A stretch of 64,000 nt of DNA from contig NC_066570.1 of NCBI RefSeq assembly GCF_024679095.1, positions 9,514,771 through 9,578,770 of the forward strand, given 5' to 3'. Positions within the stretch are counted from its first letter, which is position 1, and the number at the start of each line of letters is the position of its first letter. A program made the translations under genes and the position numbers. Positions 10,821 to 21,817 of this stretch are shown piece after piece. The notes below the pieces were generated by a model, which was not told the origin of the DNA, did not search any database, and saw nothing but the letters and a program-made list of their open reading frames with translations. This DNA comes from Eriocheir sinensis. Its lineage: Eukaryota; Arthropoda; Malacostraca; Decapoda; Varunidae.

Positions 10821-11340
10821 TCTCATCTATCCCCGTCCAAACAACCCCCCCCAGGCACACCCTCCCACGTGCCCTCTCTACCATCACTCACACCAGTTCC
10901 TCGAATATGTGTTTCGCTCACTCCCAACACATCCACTCTACCATTTACAAAATTTTCAATCATCACTCTCCTCTATTCTTCACCACCTAAACCATTCACA
11001 TTAATAGACACCAGTCTCATACATTCCTTTCTCTTCTGCTGCCCTCTGGCCATCGCTCCTGCCTCTAAAAACTCGATAAAAGTATTAGAGGCCACCAATG
11101 GGTGGCCAGTCCAATGTGGTGTTATGGAGGCTAAAAGGATTAAAACAAAGCAGCCGATGGTCACTGCCCCCCTCCCCGCTGGTTCTACCCCGCAAGGTAT
11201 ACTAACAGTGCGCACCATGTGAAGGTGAGGATGGGGTAGGCTACCTTCCCAGTCAGAGGGTAGCCGTATTGCTCCTTTCCCAACACCCTAAAGAAAGGAG
11301 CTCTACGCATAGGCAGCAGAAACGCACCTCGGATGAACCT
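10821..11340 (-). pseudogene. Non-LTR retrotransposon 5' end and endonuclease N-terminus
   Basis: On the minus strand an ATG at 11020-11018 opens with MRLVSINVNGLGGEE, continuing to VSETHIRGTG. These are the first two EEP endonuclease blocks (N-x-N-G-L and the E-T-H-containing active site). The frame slips at a run of G near 10852, then reaches the Gypsy 3' junction. The flank at 430 downward continues the same protein, so this is the upstream half of the interrupted gene. Sequence at 11021-11340 upstream of the ATG is probably its 5' leader. Confidence 0.75.
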
Positions 11341-11342
11341 CA

Positions 11343-11436
11343 TTGGTTACGATACTGCCACTGTGCAAACATCAACATCATTGATGTAAATCAAAATCAG
11401 CACTGGGCCAAGAACTGAGCCCTGAGGGACACTACT
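11343..11436 (-). pseudogene. Reverse transcriptase fragment
   Basis: The minus strand reads SSVPQGSVLGPVLILIYIND. The (G)VPQGSVLGP block with the following L-x-Y-I-N-D is the conserved motif B region of CR1/Jockey-type RTs. It is short and ends in a stop before the catalytic box. It is a separate element from the endonuclease fragment beside it. Confidence 0.75.
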
Positions 11437-11670
11437 AGTGACAGACACTTAAAATACTATGACCACATGGCATATCACAGAGAGGCCACAAGTGAAATGG
11501 ATAGCAGAGTTGATGAGTGTTGACAGGCAAGGGATTGAATGTGTGGAATTGGAGAGCTGGAGAAGGTAGAATGGGGGGCCTTCCAAACCCCCTGTAAGTA
11601 GGGAGTAGTGCTGTATCATCCAGTTCCCTGGCATGGAGATGGAAATACAATATCTTATTTGGTCCTTTAA

Positions 11671-11915
11671 CCCCCATGGCGTCGGAACATTTCCCACCCG
11701 TGACCCCCCCCAGCGTCGGCACTTTTCAAATTATTTTTTTTTGCCCATTATGTAAGAAATGCTGAAAAAACATATGTTTAAGTCATGAAAAGTGTCAAAA
11801 ATGACATCTGAGTCACGGTGTGTGTCGTAAATTGTCGCGTCGTATATGTACGACGCCGACGCTGGGAAGGTGACTCAGCCTGTGTCGTACATGTACGACG
11901 CCGACGCTGTGAGGG
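11671..11915. mobile_element. TTAA-flanked mini-transposon (piggyBac-like)
   Basis: TTAA at 11667-11670 and 11916-11919 flank a 245-bp element with ends CCCCCATGGCGTCGG and CGACGCTGTGAGGG. TTAA duplication with C-rich/G-rich termini is the hallmark of piggyBac-type elements. Near the right end it holds two copies of a TACGACGCCGACGCTG motif. It is non-coding. Confidence 0.65.
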
Positions 11916-11919
11916 TTAA

Positions 11920-14480
11920 AAGGGCCATGAGGCAAAGTACTGATATATCACTCAAATAATTGAAATAATTTTGTATGAAAATATAGCGGAAAAGAAAGCA
12001 TTCCTCACTTTATCCTATTCCTTGGAAAATAGAGCCATTGTTGGGAAAAGCTGGCAACTCCAATTTCTGCTCATTCTCTATTTATAAACATAATGCAAAT
12101 GCAAATGAAATCTGGCTCCCAGTGATGTCTGTGTGACTGCAGACTGTATAAATAACAACTATCTTTTGTCTGTGTGATCATACCCTCCTGTCTTTGAGGG
12201 TGGGGCTTGGCCTTGTTAACACAGGACTGTTTCTGAGTTACCAAGTACAAACATTCATTTAAAATATATTTTCACCAAAAGATGAAAGTGACTCAGTCAA
12301 TATACACACTTTGTTAAATCACTAAAATGGTCACACATCACTGGATGCCTGATTTCACACACCTTTGCATCATTAACAGAGGGCTACCAGAAATTGAGGT
12401 TGCTAGGTTTTCTATAGAATGGCTTTGTTTTGCAAGGAAAGAAAGTGCTTTCTTCTCTGCTATAGTTTCATAGAAAATTATTTGAATTATTTGCATGAAA
12501 TATCACACTTCTTTGCCTCACAGCCCTTTTAGAGGAGAAAATGAACTGCTGCATTTTTGTCTCCTTCACGCTTGGGAACAGGGTAGTGTTGCCCTCAATC
12601 AAAATTCAGCTCAGAGAGTTCCCAATGGAGAATTCTGCATTGACTCCTCCCTGGTAAAAGTTCTCATGTGAGAGAGGGCATCAGAGATTTAGATAGATAA
12701 ATAAAATTTCCAAGTTCTCTAAAGATGAGTGTGGTCAAAATCTTACCCTGGCAGCCATGACAAGGCACCTTTTCCCTACAGGGCAGGGAACAGCCAAGTG
12801 AGTGTGGCAAAAATTTTCAGGTACATCCACCAGCCACTCACTCAACATTAAGAAGTTCCTGAACTTCTTGGGGCGTGCATAACAGGACCGGACCTAGGGG
12901 AAAATAAGGCATGATTACACACTTTTTTGAGAAAATCACTGAAAAGTTTCAAGAGCAAATACAGACTTTACAATAAATAAGTGTAGAGATATGATGGGCA
13001 TATTAAATGAATTGTCAAAATAATTATGTTTTGAAATTTTCCTAAAATCATAGCAAAACTTTACCAACACTCACTGTCTTATCAGATAGCTGAATTAACA
13101 CTTCATTCATATACTACTTCATGTATTTTTTTTTTCAGTGTATGATGTTCCTTATGTCCAATGTGTGTAGTGGATTCTATGAGGATGCCACAACATATGA
13201 TGTTGTCATAGCACATAGTGAGCTGGTAATTTATGTCATAACACCAAAACAGACGTCCAACATAAATAGGAAAAAAGCTGACTACTATATGACTATTCAA
13301 GGATAAAGATGGCAGTGCCAATTGGTATTATGAGACCTCGTGCAGAGAGGGAGTGCCAGAACTGGGAGAGATGAAGACACTTCTGCTGTGGCCACCCCCT
13401 GAAGGGAAGTTCCTGTGAGGGAGCAGGGCATCGGAGACACAGATAGATAGAAAGCACGGAAAAATGGGGTGAATGACAAAATACACCATTTTGATTAAAT
13501 TATGTAGCACAATTTTCACCCTTCCTCTGTCATCTAAGCATGTTGCTTACCCAAAAACACCACTGAAATTAGGGTAAAACGTCTCATGAACCAAAGTGGT
13601 AGAAGCTCTCACTGGCCCGCTGAAACAGCCTAAGTGAGCTAGGATGGAGTACTGAGGTAAACTCTCCGGGCCAGCTGTGTGTGGTGGCCGATATCAGTTC
13701 TTCGTGATGTACTTGATGCCAATAGTGAAATATACTGCTTTCTTAATGAAAACAACACTAAAATAATTACTTTTATTACAGACATTGTTACCAGAATTAC
13801 CATTATTGTCATAATTATACTGACTACCATTATACACATTGAACTTCCATGATCCCTAATTATTAGTATTGGGCACTAATTATTGGTTTTGGGTGCTGTA
13901 AATCACTTCATTAAGAGAAAAAAAAGTGATTTGCGGGAAGGGAAAACAACCAGTGTAATATTTTAACATTCAATGTTATTTTTTTGTTTTGCTTTTGTTT
14001 CCAGATATAACATGTGCTTTTTCACCTTGCAACAAGATTTTTTTAAAATGATGCTTCTAGCTTTAGTAACAACAAAAATTATTATAATTTGAGTTGAGCA
14101 AACTTTGAATGAGTTTTCTGTTGTTTTAAAAATGTCGCTTAAGCCAATTCTCCACACAACGCCTCACTATACAGCAGGATCACACCACAACCTCTGAAGT
14201 AGCTTTCTTGACAACATCAGTGTGTTAGAAGAAATACCAAGTTTCTACCATAACATTGGAATTCACTCAAATAATAGACATTTCACTGGAAGGAGGAGTC
14301 TGGGTACAGTTGGATTTGAAAATCGTAGAACCTCTAGATTGGTGTCTACTGCCAGATGTCGGTTCAATGGCAAGAAAATCAGTCTGATTCAAACAAAGCC
14401 ACCAACCAACAAGCACACCAATAGCTGTAGTGACCTGGTCATGACCTGACCTGAGTGGATGGCTGACATCTGATGCCTAA
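11920..14480. other. Unassigned intergenic or intronic sequence
   Basis: About 2.5 kb of AT-rich sequence without a convincing gene. Two related tracts (about 12640-12710 and 13400-13460, sharing a GAGGGCATC-like core and an AGATAGAT run) show an old repeat. A possible plus-strand exon at 13139-13224 has a T-rich tract ending in CAG before it and GTAATT after it, but no recognisable product. Confidence 0.5.
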
Positions 14481-14487
14481 CCCACCA

Positions 14488-14488
14488 A

Positions 14489-14523
<35 letters not shown>

Positions 14524-14554
14524 CCCCCCCACGGTCCACACACACACACACACC
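14488..14554 (+). repeat. (CT)n and (CA)n microsatellites
   Basis: An interrupted CT run at 14488-14522 is followed by CCCCCCCC and a CA run at about 14537-14554. Confidence 0.95.
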
Positions 14555-14738
14555 GACCACCGCTGCGTGTGGACGTGGGAGGACGAAGCTCCTGAAGGAT
14601 ATTTTAACAATTTTAACTATTTTACCTGGCAACTGTGACATACGGTGGAGGGGCATTGCTGGCGCTGTTCCTGGTTGGAGATTTTGATGAGGGGTGCGGA
14701 GGGCTGGAGGAAAGTGTTAATGGATTGAGGGAGCGAAA

Positions 14739-15703
14739 ATGGAAAACCGTACCGAGAACGAGACGAGTGAGGCGCAGTGTTCGTTTACGCCGCCATCATG
14801 ACAATGACGGTGTACTGCAGACTTTTTGGGCTTTGAGGAAAATAACAGTGAGCTGCAGAATAGATTATTGCAGAGAAGAGTGAAAGGGTTGGAGAGTGAT
14901 TTTGAAGTGGTGATGAAGATGGTGAGTGAATTGAGAAGGGAGAGAGAGGAGGACAAGAGAAAGATAAGTGATTTAGAAGCGAGGGTGGTGGAACTCAGAG
15001 ATCAGCTGATAAAGTGCACTGAGGGGGTGAAGGTAAGCGTGGACTCGATGGAAAAGTTGAATAAAGAGCGGAATAAGTGAGAGGAGAAGCGAAATGATGA
15101 AAAAGTGGAAGTGGAGAAATGATGCAAAGGGGGAGAGCGCAGAGCTTTAAGGAGATTGTAGAGGAGCAGCTGGAAGAGAAGATGGCTGAGAAGGTGGTGA
15201 AGGTGATCAAAGAAAATGAGGCACTGGTAAGAGGCACGGTTGACAAAAAGAAGAGCGTCATTCTGTTCGGCGTCAAGGAGGAGAAGACCCTGAGTAAATC
15301 TGTGAGAGAGAACAACTTGAGAGCTGCAGTGAGGATGGTCGTGCAAAGGGTACAAGAAGAGGGAAGTGACCTGGTGAAAGAAGCAGATGACTGTCATAGG
15401 ATTGGAAAATACAATGGCGAAAAAGATAGACCAATTAGAATACGATTTAAGGCACAGAGGGAAGCAGAAGAGGCCCGGGTAGGAGCTTGGAAGCTGGCGG
15501 GAGAAGACGACACCAAAATGATGTGGCTGAGAAAAGATCTGAATGAGCAAGATAGAGATAAGTTGAATGAGCTTAGAGGTGAGGTTTGTGATTTAAATGA
15601 GAAGAGATCGGAAGAAGAGAAGAGGGAATTTTTTTGGAGAGAAATGAATGTGAAAGTAAGGAAGTGGTTCGCAGGGATGAGAGGAAGGAGAGAAAGAGTC
15701 TAA
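14739..15703 (+). pseudogene. Retrotransposon ORF1 (coiled coil plus RRM-like domain)
   Basis: An ATG at 14739 opens a frame (MENRTENETSEAQ) that, past two early stops, becomes a long heptad-rich coiled coil (LRREREEDKRKISDLEARVV and onward) until a stop at 15078. After a frame change, 15119-15703 encodes more charged helix, then SVILFGVKEE, a DCHRIGKY block, RPIRIRFKAQREAEEA and a WLRKDLNEQDRDKLNELR segment. This is the layout of L1/CR1-type ORF1 proteins, RNA-binding chaperones with a trimerising coiled coil, an RRM-like fold and a C-terminal domain. Stops and the frame change make it nonfunctional as written. Confidence 0.75.
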
Positions 15704-15759
15704 CAGAAAAGGAGGAAGAGTGGAGACTTACACGAATATAAATGGAACAGTTTCATCGT

Positions 15760-16490
15760 GGATAAGAGTTTAATGACTATTTGAGAGACAAAGAACCTGA
15801 TATTGTGGGGCTGACAGAAACTAAGTTGAGTGAACCAACTGAGGTGGTGGGGATTGGAGAAGGTGCATACAACATAATGGAAAAGAGACAGAAAGTTAAA
15901 AATGGGAGGAGGAGTGATGTTGATGGTAAAAAAAGTCATCAAGGTGGAGGAAGTGACTGAGGGTGAAGGCTTGGTAGAGGAAATGAAAGGGAAAATTGTG
16001 GGTGCTGAAGGAAGAAGGAGGCATTATGTAGTAGGGTACATTACAAGAAACTGTGAGTTGCCTGGATGGAATGTTGAGGAAGTATGAGAAAGTGATTATA
16101 ATGGGTGATTTCAACTGCAAGGAGGTGGAATGGGAGGATTAGCAGATGCAGGGAGCAGACGAGTTGTGGGGAGGAAGACTCCTACAACTGGAAATGGAAC
16201 ATGTGCTGACTCAGTGGATCAAGGAACATACCAGATTCAGGAACGAAGGCGAGGCATCAAGACTAGACCTGGTATTTATTAAGGAGCCGGAAATAATAGA
16301 AAATCTCAAAGTAGATTGTCCAATAGCAAAGAGTGACCATGCGGTTGTGGAATTTGAAGTATCAGAAAAGAGAACGATTGACCGAAAGGAGCATCACAAA
16401 ATTGGAAGAAGCAACTACTGTAAGGCAGACTTTGTTAGCATGAGAACTTTTTTTGAAAATGCAAATTGGAGTGGGCTGTACAAGGCCAAG
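15760..16490 (+). pseudogene. Retrotransposon endonuclease domain
   Basis: In shifting frames the segment shows PDIVGLTETKLSEP at about 15795 (catalytic Glu block), KVIIMGDFNCKEVEW at about 16090 (G-D-F-N active-site block), SRLDLVFIKEPE at about 16258 and PIAKSDHAVVEFEV at about 16320 (S-D-H catalytic His block). These are the four signature regions of apurinic-type retrotransposon endonucleases. At least two frame changes occur between the first and second blocks. From 16146 the frame is open up to the pogo insertion at 16495. Confidence 0.85.
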
Positions 16491-16494
16491 AGTA

Positions 16495-17118
16495 CACTCA
16501 ACCCTCGATTTGCCGGACCTCCATTTGCCGGATTTCGGATTTGCCGGACAAGAGTCCGTGGGGTAAAAAAAAAAAAAAAGTCCGGGACAAGTCGATTTCA
16601 AACTACCGCGCCAGACAAAGTTCGCAAATCGGGCACTAGATGGCAGCGCGGGCAGACATACACGTCTAGTACTGGACTGTACACAAGTCTGCCGCGTCAC
16701 ACGAGTGTTGTGCTTACGTGCTTGTCGTGGATACACCTCTTCTTCACAACGATGCCACCCAAAAACCCACCAAAGAAAGTAACCAAGCGTACAGCTAAAC
16801 CTGTGCACCTTTCTGTGTCGCAAAAACTGGAACTTTTACGTAAAATAGATCTACAGTAAGGTAAATGCTAATAAAAAAAACAGTACAGTACCTGTATATA
16901 GTATATGTATGTTGTATATGTGCATGTTGTAGAAGGTAATATATTATATTACAGGACAGTATAGGACAGCTATGCGAGGTGTAGTCCGGGGTTCCCCGGA
17001 CATATATAGGGTAAAGTCCGGCAAGGGGGTAGACCCCCGGACATTTTCCATTGCCGGACATTTGCCATTCCCGGACAAGCCTTCCCCCCTTTTAGTCCGG
17101 CAAATCGAGGGTTGAGTG
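16495..17118 (+). mobile_element. Pogo-type DNA transposon, internally deleted
   Basis: TA at 16493-16494 and 17119-17120 flank a 624-bp element with inverted ends reading inward CACTCAACCCTCGATTTGCC; the inverted match extends at least 24 bp. A TA duplication, this type of TIR and the enclosed transposase start indicate a Tc1-mariner-superfamily pogo/Tigger element. The inner sequence repeats the GCCGGAC motif several times near each end. Confidence 0.88.
16752..16859 (+). pseudogene. Pogo-type transposase N-terminal stub (35 aa)
   Basis: An ATG at 16752 encodes a proline/lysine-rich start (MPPKNPPKKVTKRTAK) then LSVSQKLELLRKIDLQ before a stop. The S-x-x-Q-K-L-E-L/I-L-x-K-I sequence matches the first helix of the CENP-B/psq-type DNA-binding domain of pogo/Tigger transposases. 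The rest of the transposase is deleted, so the stub can have no catalytic role. Confidence 0.65.
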
Positions 17119-17120
17119 TA

Positions 17121-17460
17121 CACAGGATAAGTGGGAGGAGTTTTTAAAACTATACAAGGAAACCGAAAACAGAAATGTCCCCAAGGTAACCAAAAAGGAA
17201 GTAAATAAAAAGGAGTGGTTTAACAAGAGATTCGAGACAGCTGGAAAGAGAAAAAGAGGAAGCTTGGAAGAGATGGAGGAGACGAAGAAGAATCAACTCA
17301 CGGAACGATTTCAAACTAGCAGGGAATGAATATACAAAGGTTAGAAGAGAAGAAAAAAGGAAGTATGAAAAAGATATAGTATAGTCGACAAGTGCAAAGA
17401 CCAACCCAAACTTTTCTATAAACACGTGAACAGCAAATTGAAGAATAGAGAAAAAAAATT
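17121..17460 (+). pseudogene. Retrotransposon linker between endonuclease and RT
   Basis: After the pogo insertion the host frame resumes with DKWEEFLKLYKETENRNVPK and KKEWFNKRFETAGKRKRG, a W-rich basic linker typical of the region between endonuclease and RT in CR1/Jockey elements (compare W-x-N/D-x-E-L-x-x-A-x-x-x-K). The frame slips near 17330, and the segment ends at the TGAAG duplication (17468-17472) that marks the next insertion. Confidence 0.65.
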
Positions 17461-17599
17461 GATAAACTGAAGATTTTTTTTTTTTTTTTTTTTTTTTTAC
17501 AGCAAAGGAGACAGTTCAAGGGCACAAAAAAAGTAAACATTAATAAAAAAGCCCGCTACTCTGCTCTAAAAGAATCCAAAGAGGTGGCCGAAAGATAGG

Positions 17600-18765
17600 T
17601 CAGTTTCGGGAGGAGAGGTGTCCTGATACCCTCCTCTTGAAAGAGTTCAAGTCGTAGGCAGGAGGAAATACAGATGAAGGAAGATTGTTCCAGAGTTTAC
17701 CAGCGTGAGGGATGAAAGAGTGAAGATGCTGGTTAACCCTTGCATAAGGGGTTTGGACAGTATAGGGATGAGCATGAGTAGAAAGTCGAGTGCAGTGGGA
17801 GGGGGGAGGCATGCAGTTAGCAAGTTCAGAAGAGCAGTCAAGGAAATATCGATAGAAGATAGAAAGAGAGGCAACATTAGTAAGTAGGAATTTAAGAGGT
17901 AGAAGACTATCAGTATGAGGAGGAGAGCTGATGAGACGAAGAGCCTTAGCCTCCACTCTGTCCAGAAGAGCTGTGTGAGTGGAGCGCCCCCACACATGAG
18001 ATGCATACTCCATACGAGGGGACAAGGCCCTTGTATATGGACAGCAACTGTGCAGGGGAGAAGAACTGGCGGAGACGGTTCAGAACTCCCAGCATAGATG
18101 AAGCTGAATTAGTAAGAGCTTAGATATCATGTTTCCTTTTTAGATATTGTGTTAAGGTTAGACCGTGGATGTTGAGTGTTTAGGAATGTGATAGCTGGGT
18201 GTTGTCAAAGAATAGGGATAGTTGTTTGGGAGATTGTGTCGAGTGGATAGGTGGAGAAACTGTGTTTTTGAGGCGTTGAAGGACACCAGGTTCTTCTTGC
18301 CCCAATCGGAAATAGTAAGGTCTGAGGCTAAGCGTTCTGCAGCCTCCAGCCTTGAGTCGTTAAGTTCCTGAAGGGTGGGTCTTCTATTAAAAGAAGTTGA
18401 ATAATGCAGAGTGGAATCATCATGAGCGTAGGAATGGATAGGACAGTTCGTTTTGGAAAGAAGATCATCAATGAACAACAGAAAAGAGTGGGAGATAGGA
18501 CAGAACCCTGTGGGACACCACTGTTAATAGATTTAGGAGAAGAACAGTGACCGTCTGCCACGGCAGAAATAGAACGGTCAGAAAGGAAACTGGAGATAAA
18601 GGTACATAGAGAAGGATAGAAACCGTAGGAGGGTAGTTTGGAGAGCAAAGATTTGTGCCAGACCCTATCAAAAGCTTTTGATATGTCCAGCAATAGCAAA
18701 GTTTCACGAAAGCAGCTAAGAGAGGATGACCAAGAGTCAGTTAACCCTAAAGGGGCCTGGGTGGT
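17600..18765 (-). pseudogene. Jockey/CR1-like RT, C-terminal two thirds
   Basis: Reading from 18765 down: LLLLDISKAFDRVWHKSLL (RT motif A with D and the F-D-R-V-W-H block), SINSGVPQGSVLSPTLF (motif B), then a motif C region written YAHDD. That gives one residue more than the usual Y/F-A-D-D, a one-codon insertion at the active site. Next come SRLEAAERLASDLTISDWG and SFNASKTQFLHLS. After a frame change, RMEYASHVWGRSTHTALLDR and KLWNNLPSSVFP form the C-terminal domain. Frame changes lie near 18480 and 18100. Confidence 0.88.
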
Positions 18766-19395
18766 CATCTACAACATCCACAGGACCGGCACCTCAGCAC
18801 CAAACACAAAATAGCCTATATTCACACACTTGATTCTGCTGAACTACAATGCAATAACAAATTACTTTGTCGTCATAGTCATCATCAACTCTTCTTCTTT
18901 TTAATTATTGCATGAAAACGTTTCTATGTGCTGTGGTTTTGGAGAAATATTGAAGAGGAGAGACTTTTGGAGTTAGCGAGGCTCTTGCCCGCTCTGCGTT
19001 CGTTTCGCTTGTGTGGCCTTGACTAGTGCGTAATGAAAACGGATGCCCCCATGCTCTAATTCTTATATATAGTCAATACTCTAAGCTTTCTCTATGTAAC
19101 ACAGTCTTGTGATGTGTGGTTTGGGAGTCATTGTAGCATACTCTTCTCATTCTCGTGTTGCTCTGCTGGGCTCGGCAGGGTCTGTCAGGAAATCGGACGC
19201 CAGAATCCGTGTCAGTACGCCTGTCCATCATGAGAGCGGGCAAGATTCTGAAGCCGTAGCCTAAACATATCTCTGGCAGTGTTGCCAACGAATGGTCATC
19301 GAAAATTACCGAAAAGTAAATAAATTTAGCGAGAAAAAAGCGTATAACGCCTGGCCCTTCCGTGGAAAAGCGGCTATAGCCGCCCGCCTTTAGGG
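18745..19395. mobile_element. TTAA-flanked element (piggyBac-like) inside RT
   Basis: TTAA at 18741-18744 and 19396-19399; the 651-bp element begins CCCTAAAGG and ends CCTTTAGGG, a perfect short inverted repeat. It splits the Jockey-like RT between the motif before A (QYGFRSTGDLLAFLT) and motif A. No transposase is recognisable, so it is probably non-autonomous. Confidence 0.75.
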
Positions 19396-19940
19396 TTAAG
19401 AAGGCTAGGAGATCACCAGTAGAACGGAACCCATACTGGCGATCAGATAGAAGGTCAGAAGTGGAAAGGTGCTTTTGAATCTTCCGGTTAAGGATTGATT
19501 CAAAAGCTTTAGATAGACAAGAAAGTAAAGCAATAGGACGGTAGTTTGAGGGATTGGAGCGGTCACCCTTCTTAGGTACAGGCTGTATGAAGGCATACTT
19601 CCAGCAAGAAGGAAAGGTAGATGTTGACAGGCAGAGGCGAAAGAGTTTGACCAGGCAGGGTGACAGCACGGAGGCACAGTTTTTAAAGACAATAGGAGGC
19701 ACTCCATCAGGTCCATAAGCCTTCTGAGGATTGAGGCCAGAGAGGGCATAGAAAACATCATTTTGAAGAATCTTTATAACAGGCATAAAGGAGTCAGAGG
19801 GGGGATGAGTAGGAGGAATATGCCCAGAATCGTTCAGAGTGGAGTTTTTGACATTTTCTATTAATGAAAGAATTTTTGGTTAGTCGGAGAATAGATTTGG
19901 CACGATTTCAGGCAGAAATGTAAAGTTCATAATTAGCATT
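19396..19940 (-). pseudogene. Jockey/CR1-like RT, N-terminal part
   Basis: The minus strand reads LSGLNPQKAYGPDGVPPIVF, FPSCWKYAFIQPVPKKGDRS and NPSNYRPIALLSCLSKAFES, ending with LLSDRQYGFRS. These are RT motifs 0-2 of Jockey/CR1 elements (K-A-x-G-P-D-G-V-P, P-V-P-K-K-G-D, N-Y-R-P-I-x-L-L). It is continuous with 18741 downward once the TTAA element is discounted. The start of the ORF is missing. Confidence 0.88.
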
Positions 19941-19949
19941 AGTTTGAAG

Positions 19950-20459
19950 GCTCTGGATGGAACTATGTATGAGGACCCAGCAGAGATGGCCGAGGTGATG
20001 AACAACAGCTCCCACAGAGTCTTCACAAGAGAAGAAGAATTTGTACAACCACCGGGCCAGGAAAGAGGAAGGGTTATGCAAGAGATACAGTTAACGGTGC
20101 AGGAGGTCAAGGAAAGTTTGAACAAGCTGGATGAAAGGCGACGGGGCCAGATGGAGTATCAGGGTGGATTTTGAAAGAATGTAGTGAGCAACTTGCAGAG
20201 ATTGGGAAAGAGCAAATAGTACTGATTTTTAAGGGAGGCAAGAGAGAGGACTCACTGAATTACAGACAGGTATCACTCACTAGTGTGGTTGCGAAGGTAT
20301 GTGAGAGACTGGTTAAAAACAGGTGGTCGGATTTCTTAGAATGTGAGAAAATTATCTTGGATTGCCAGTTTGGATTCAGGAGAGGGAGATCTTGCATCAC
20401 CAAGTTGTTGTGTTACTACTCAAGGGTGATAGACTTAATTCAGGAGAGAGAAGGCTGAG
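19950..20459 (+). pseudogene. RT N-terminal part of the plus-strand retrotransposon
   Basis: The plus strand resumes with LKALDGTMYEDPAEMAEVMN and FTREEEFVQPPG, then, in shifted frames, VPIFKGGKRED-like sequence (seen as VLIFKGGKRED), LNYRQVSLTSVVAKVCERLV and CQFGFRRGRSCITKLL. This is the fingers region of a CR1/L2-type RT, and the order continues from the linker at 17121-17460. The copy stops about where RT motif A would start, at the edge of the neighbouring pogo element. Confidence 0.85.
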
Positions 20460-21194
20460 CGGATGGAGTGTACAGAAGCCCGCCACCGTTCACGGGTATT
20501 TGCTTACGCGAAACTCCTGTGATCGGTGAATCCATGATCGATGGGACTACATAAGCAAATAGAGAAAATAGGGTTTTGTTCTGCCATCTTGATCGAATAA
20601 AACAAAGTGGATTTCTAAGGCATTTCTAACCATTGTTATATAGTTTTATATACACATAAATCACAAATTAAATATGGACTGTATTATTTAACACTCACTC
20701 TGCGGTTGGTTGTGATGAGTGTGAGTGCGTACACCGCGGTGGTTGGCAGGCAAGTGGTGTTATTGCGGTAGTTATGTTGGAAACTACGAAAAAATGCAAT
20801 GTGATGAGTATGATAGTTTGGCAACACTGCGCTCAGCCCGTGGCAACAGTGTTTACTGGGCCCTTGAAAGGTAAGAACACCGCATTGCTCGTCTTCCAAC
20901 CCGCCATCAAGTATTAGTGAATTCTCGTCTCTTCCCTTTGTGTTAATATTCATATGTATATCCATATACATCCAATATATTATTAATTAATTCGAGTGTT
21001 TGCTGGGCCCTTGGAAGGTCCATTTGTTGCTGTTCCCGGCGGTACGCCCATACAAACTTTATACCCATTACCCCTCTGCCACTGTTGCAGTCTCCGCCAT
21101 GTTTGTTTACTCCTCAAAGCAGTAGCCTCAAGTCTCTAAGAAGGACCGGTTCTGGCAGGTCCCAGTAAGTATCAAGCATTTTAAATGTAAAATA

Positions 21195-21309
21195 CAGGTA
21201 ACTCTTGATTTACGTGAGTATTGTGTCCTTGAAGAGGTCGCGTAAATCAAAAACAATGTAAATCAAACAAGAGGTAGGTTTGTATCGAGAAATAAATATT
21301 CACTTCATT

Positions 21310-21380
<71 letters not shown>

Positions 21381-21805
21381 CCATATCACCGAGATATCCA
21401 CTCAGGCACCCAGTCTCAGCCTCACTCGTGTGAGGAAGAAATGAGGGACACCATGAGCGACTGGCTAGTATTGGTACTGGTACCGAGCAGTCTGGTACCG
21501 GTACCGTACCGTATAGCTGGTGCCGTTAGTATTGGTACTGGTACCGGTACCTGCCCACCCCTATTGTTGAGTAGCGTGGCAGCGTGGGTACTGTATTGTT
21601 GTTCAAGTGGCATGCAGGAAGAACTGAGCTCAGCTGTGTGGCCGCGGTGCCGTGTGAGTCCAGTTGCGTGAGACATCTGGTGGCCACTCCATAAAATATC
21701 GTGTATAAGTGAAAAAACGTGTAAATTAAACATTTTTGGGGATTTTGGACCCCGCGTCATTTAAAAAACGCGTAAACCAAACTCGCGTAAATCGAGAATT
21801 ACCTG
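21195..21805. mobile_element. Second pogo-type element, nested
   Basis: TA at 21193-21194 and 21806-21807 with inverted ends CAGGTAAYTCTYGATTTACG. It is 611 bp, non-coding, and contains the (GA)n tract 21312-21376. Its TIR differs from that of the host pogo element, so it is another family. Confidence 0.85.
21312..21376 (+). repeat. (GA)n microsatellite
   Basis: About 65 bp of uninterrupted GA. Confidence 0.97.
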
Positions 21806-21817
21806 TATTGGGATTTA

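Larger units (their letters stand above)
17473..19944 (-). mobile_element. Jockey/CR1-like non-LTR retrotransposon, 5'-truncated
   Basis: The minus strand carries an RT-coding element ending in a poly-A run (poly-T at 17474-17500 on the plus strand). TGAAG occurs on both sides (17468-17472 and 19945-19949) and is a candidate target duplication. The 5' end is truncated just before the RT domain, as is usual for target-primed retrotransposition. Its 3' region matches 32370-32545 (plus) and 37020-37175 (minus), showing a multi-copy family. A TTAA element (18745-19395) is inserted in it. Confidence 0.85.
14560..20459 (+). mobile_element. Plus-strand non-LTR retrotransposon, interrupted
   Basis: A two-ORF retrotransposon can be followed across 5.9 kb: ORF1 (14739-15703), endonuclease (about 15760-16490), a basic linker (17121-17460) and the first third of RT (19950-20459). 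It is interrupted at 16495-17118 by a pogo-type mini-element and at 17473-19944 by a minus-strand Jockey/CR1-like element. It breaks off inside RT at about 20459, where a pogo element begins. Coding sequence resumes in a compatible frame on either side of the second insert. The ORF1 and endonuclease architecture fits the CR1/L2 group; the exact clade is not determined. Confidence 0.8.

Noticed and set aside
13139..13224. Plus-strand exon with acceptor and donor
   Set aside because: The splice-like signals are plausible, but the 29-codon product has no recognisable feature and no partner exon was found.
15002..15550. 182-residue minus-strand open frame
   Set aside because: Antisense of the retrotransposon ORF1 coiled-coil and RRM-like region.
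16146..16859. A single 237-residue protein
   Set aside because: It is a chimera of the endonuclease and pogo element sequence read through the insertion junction at 16495.
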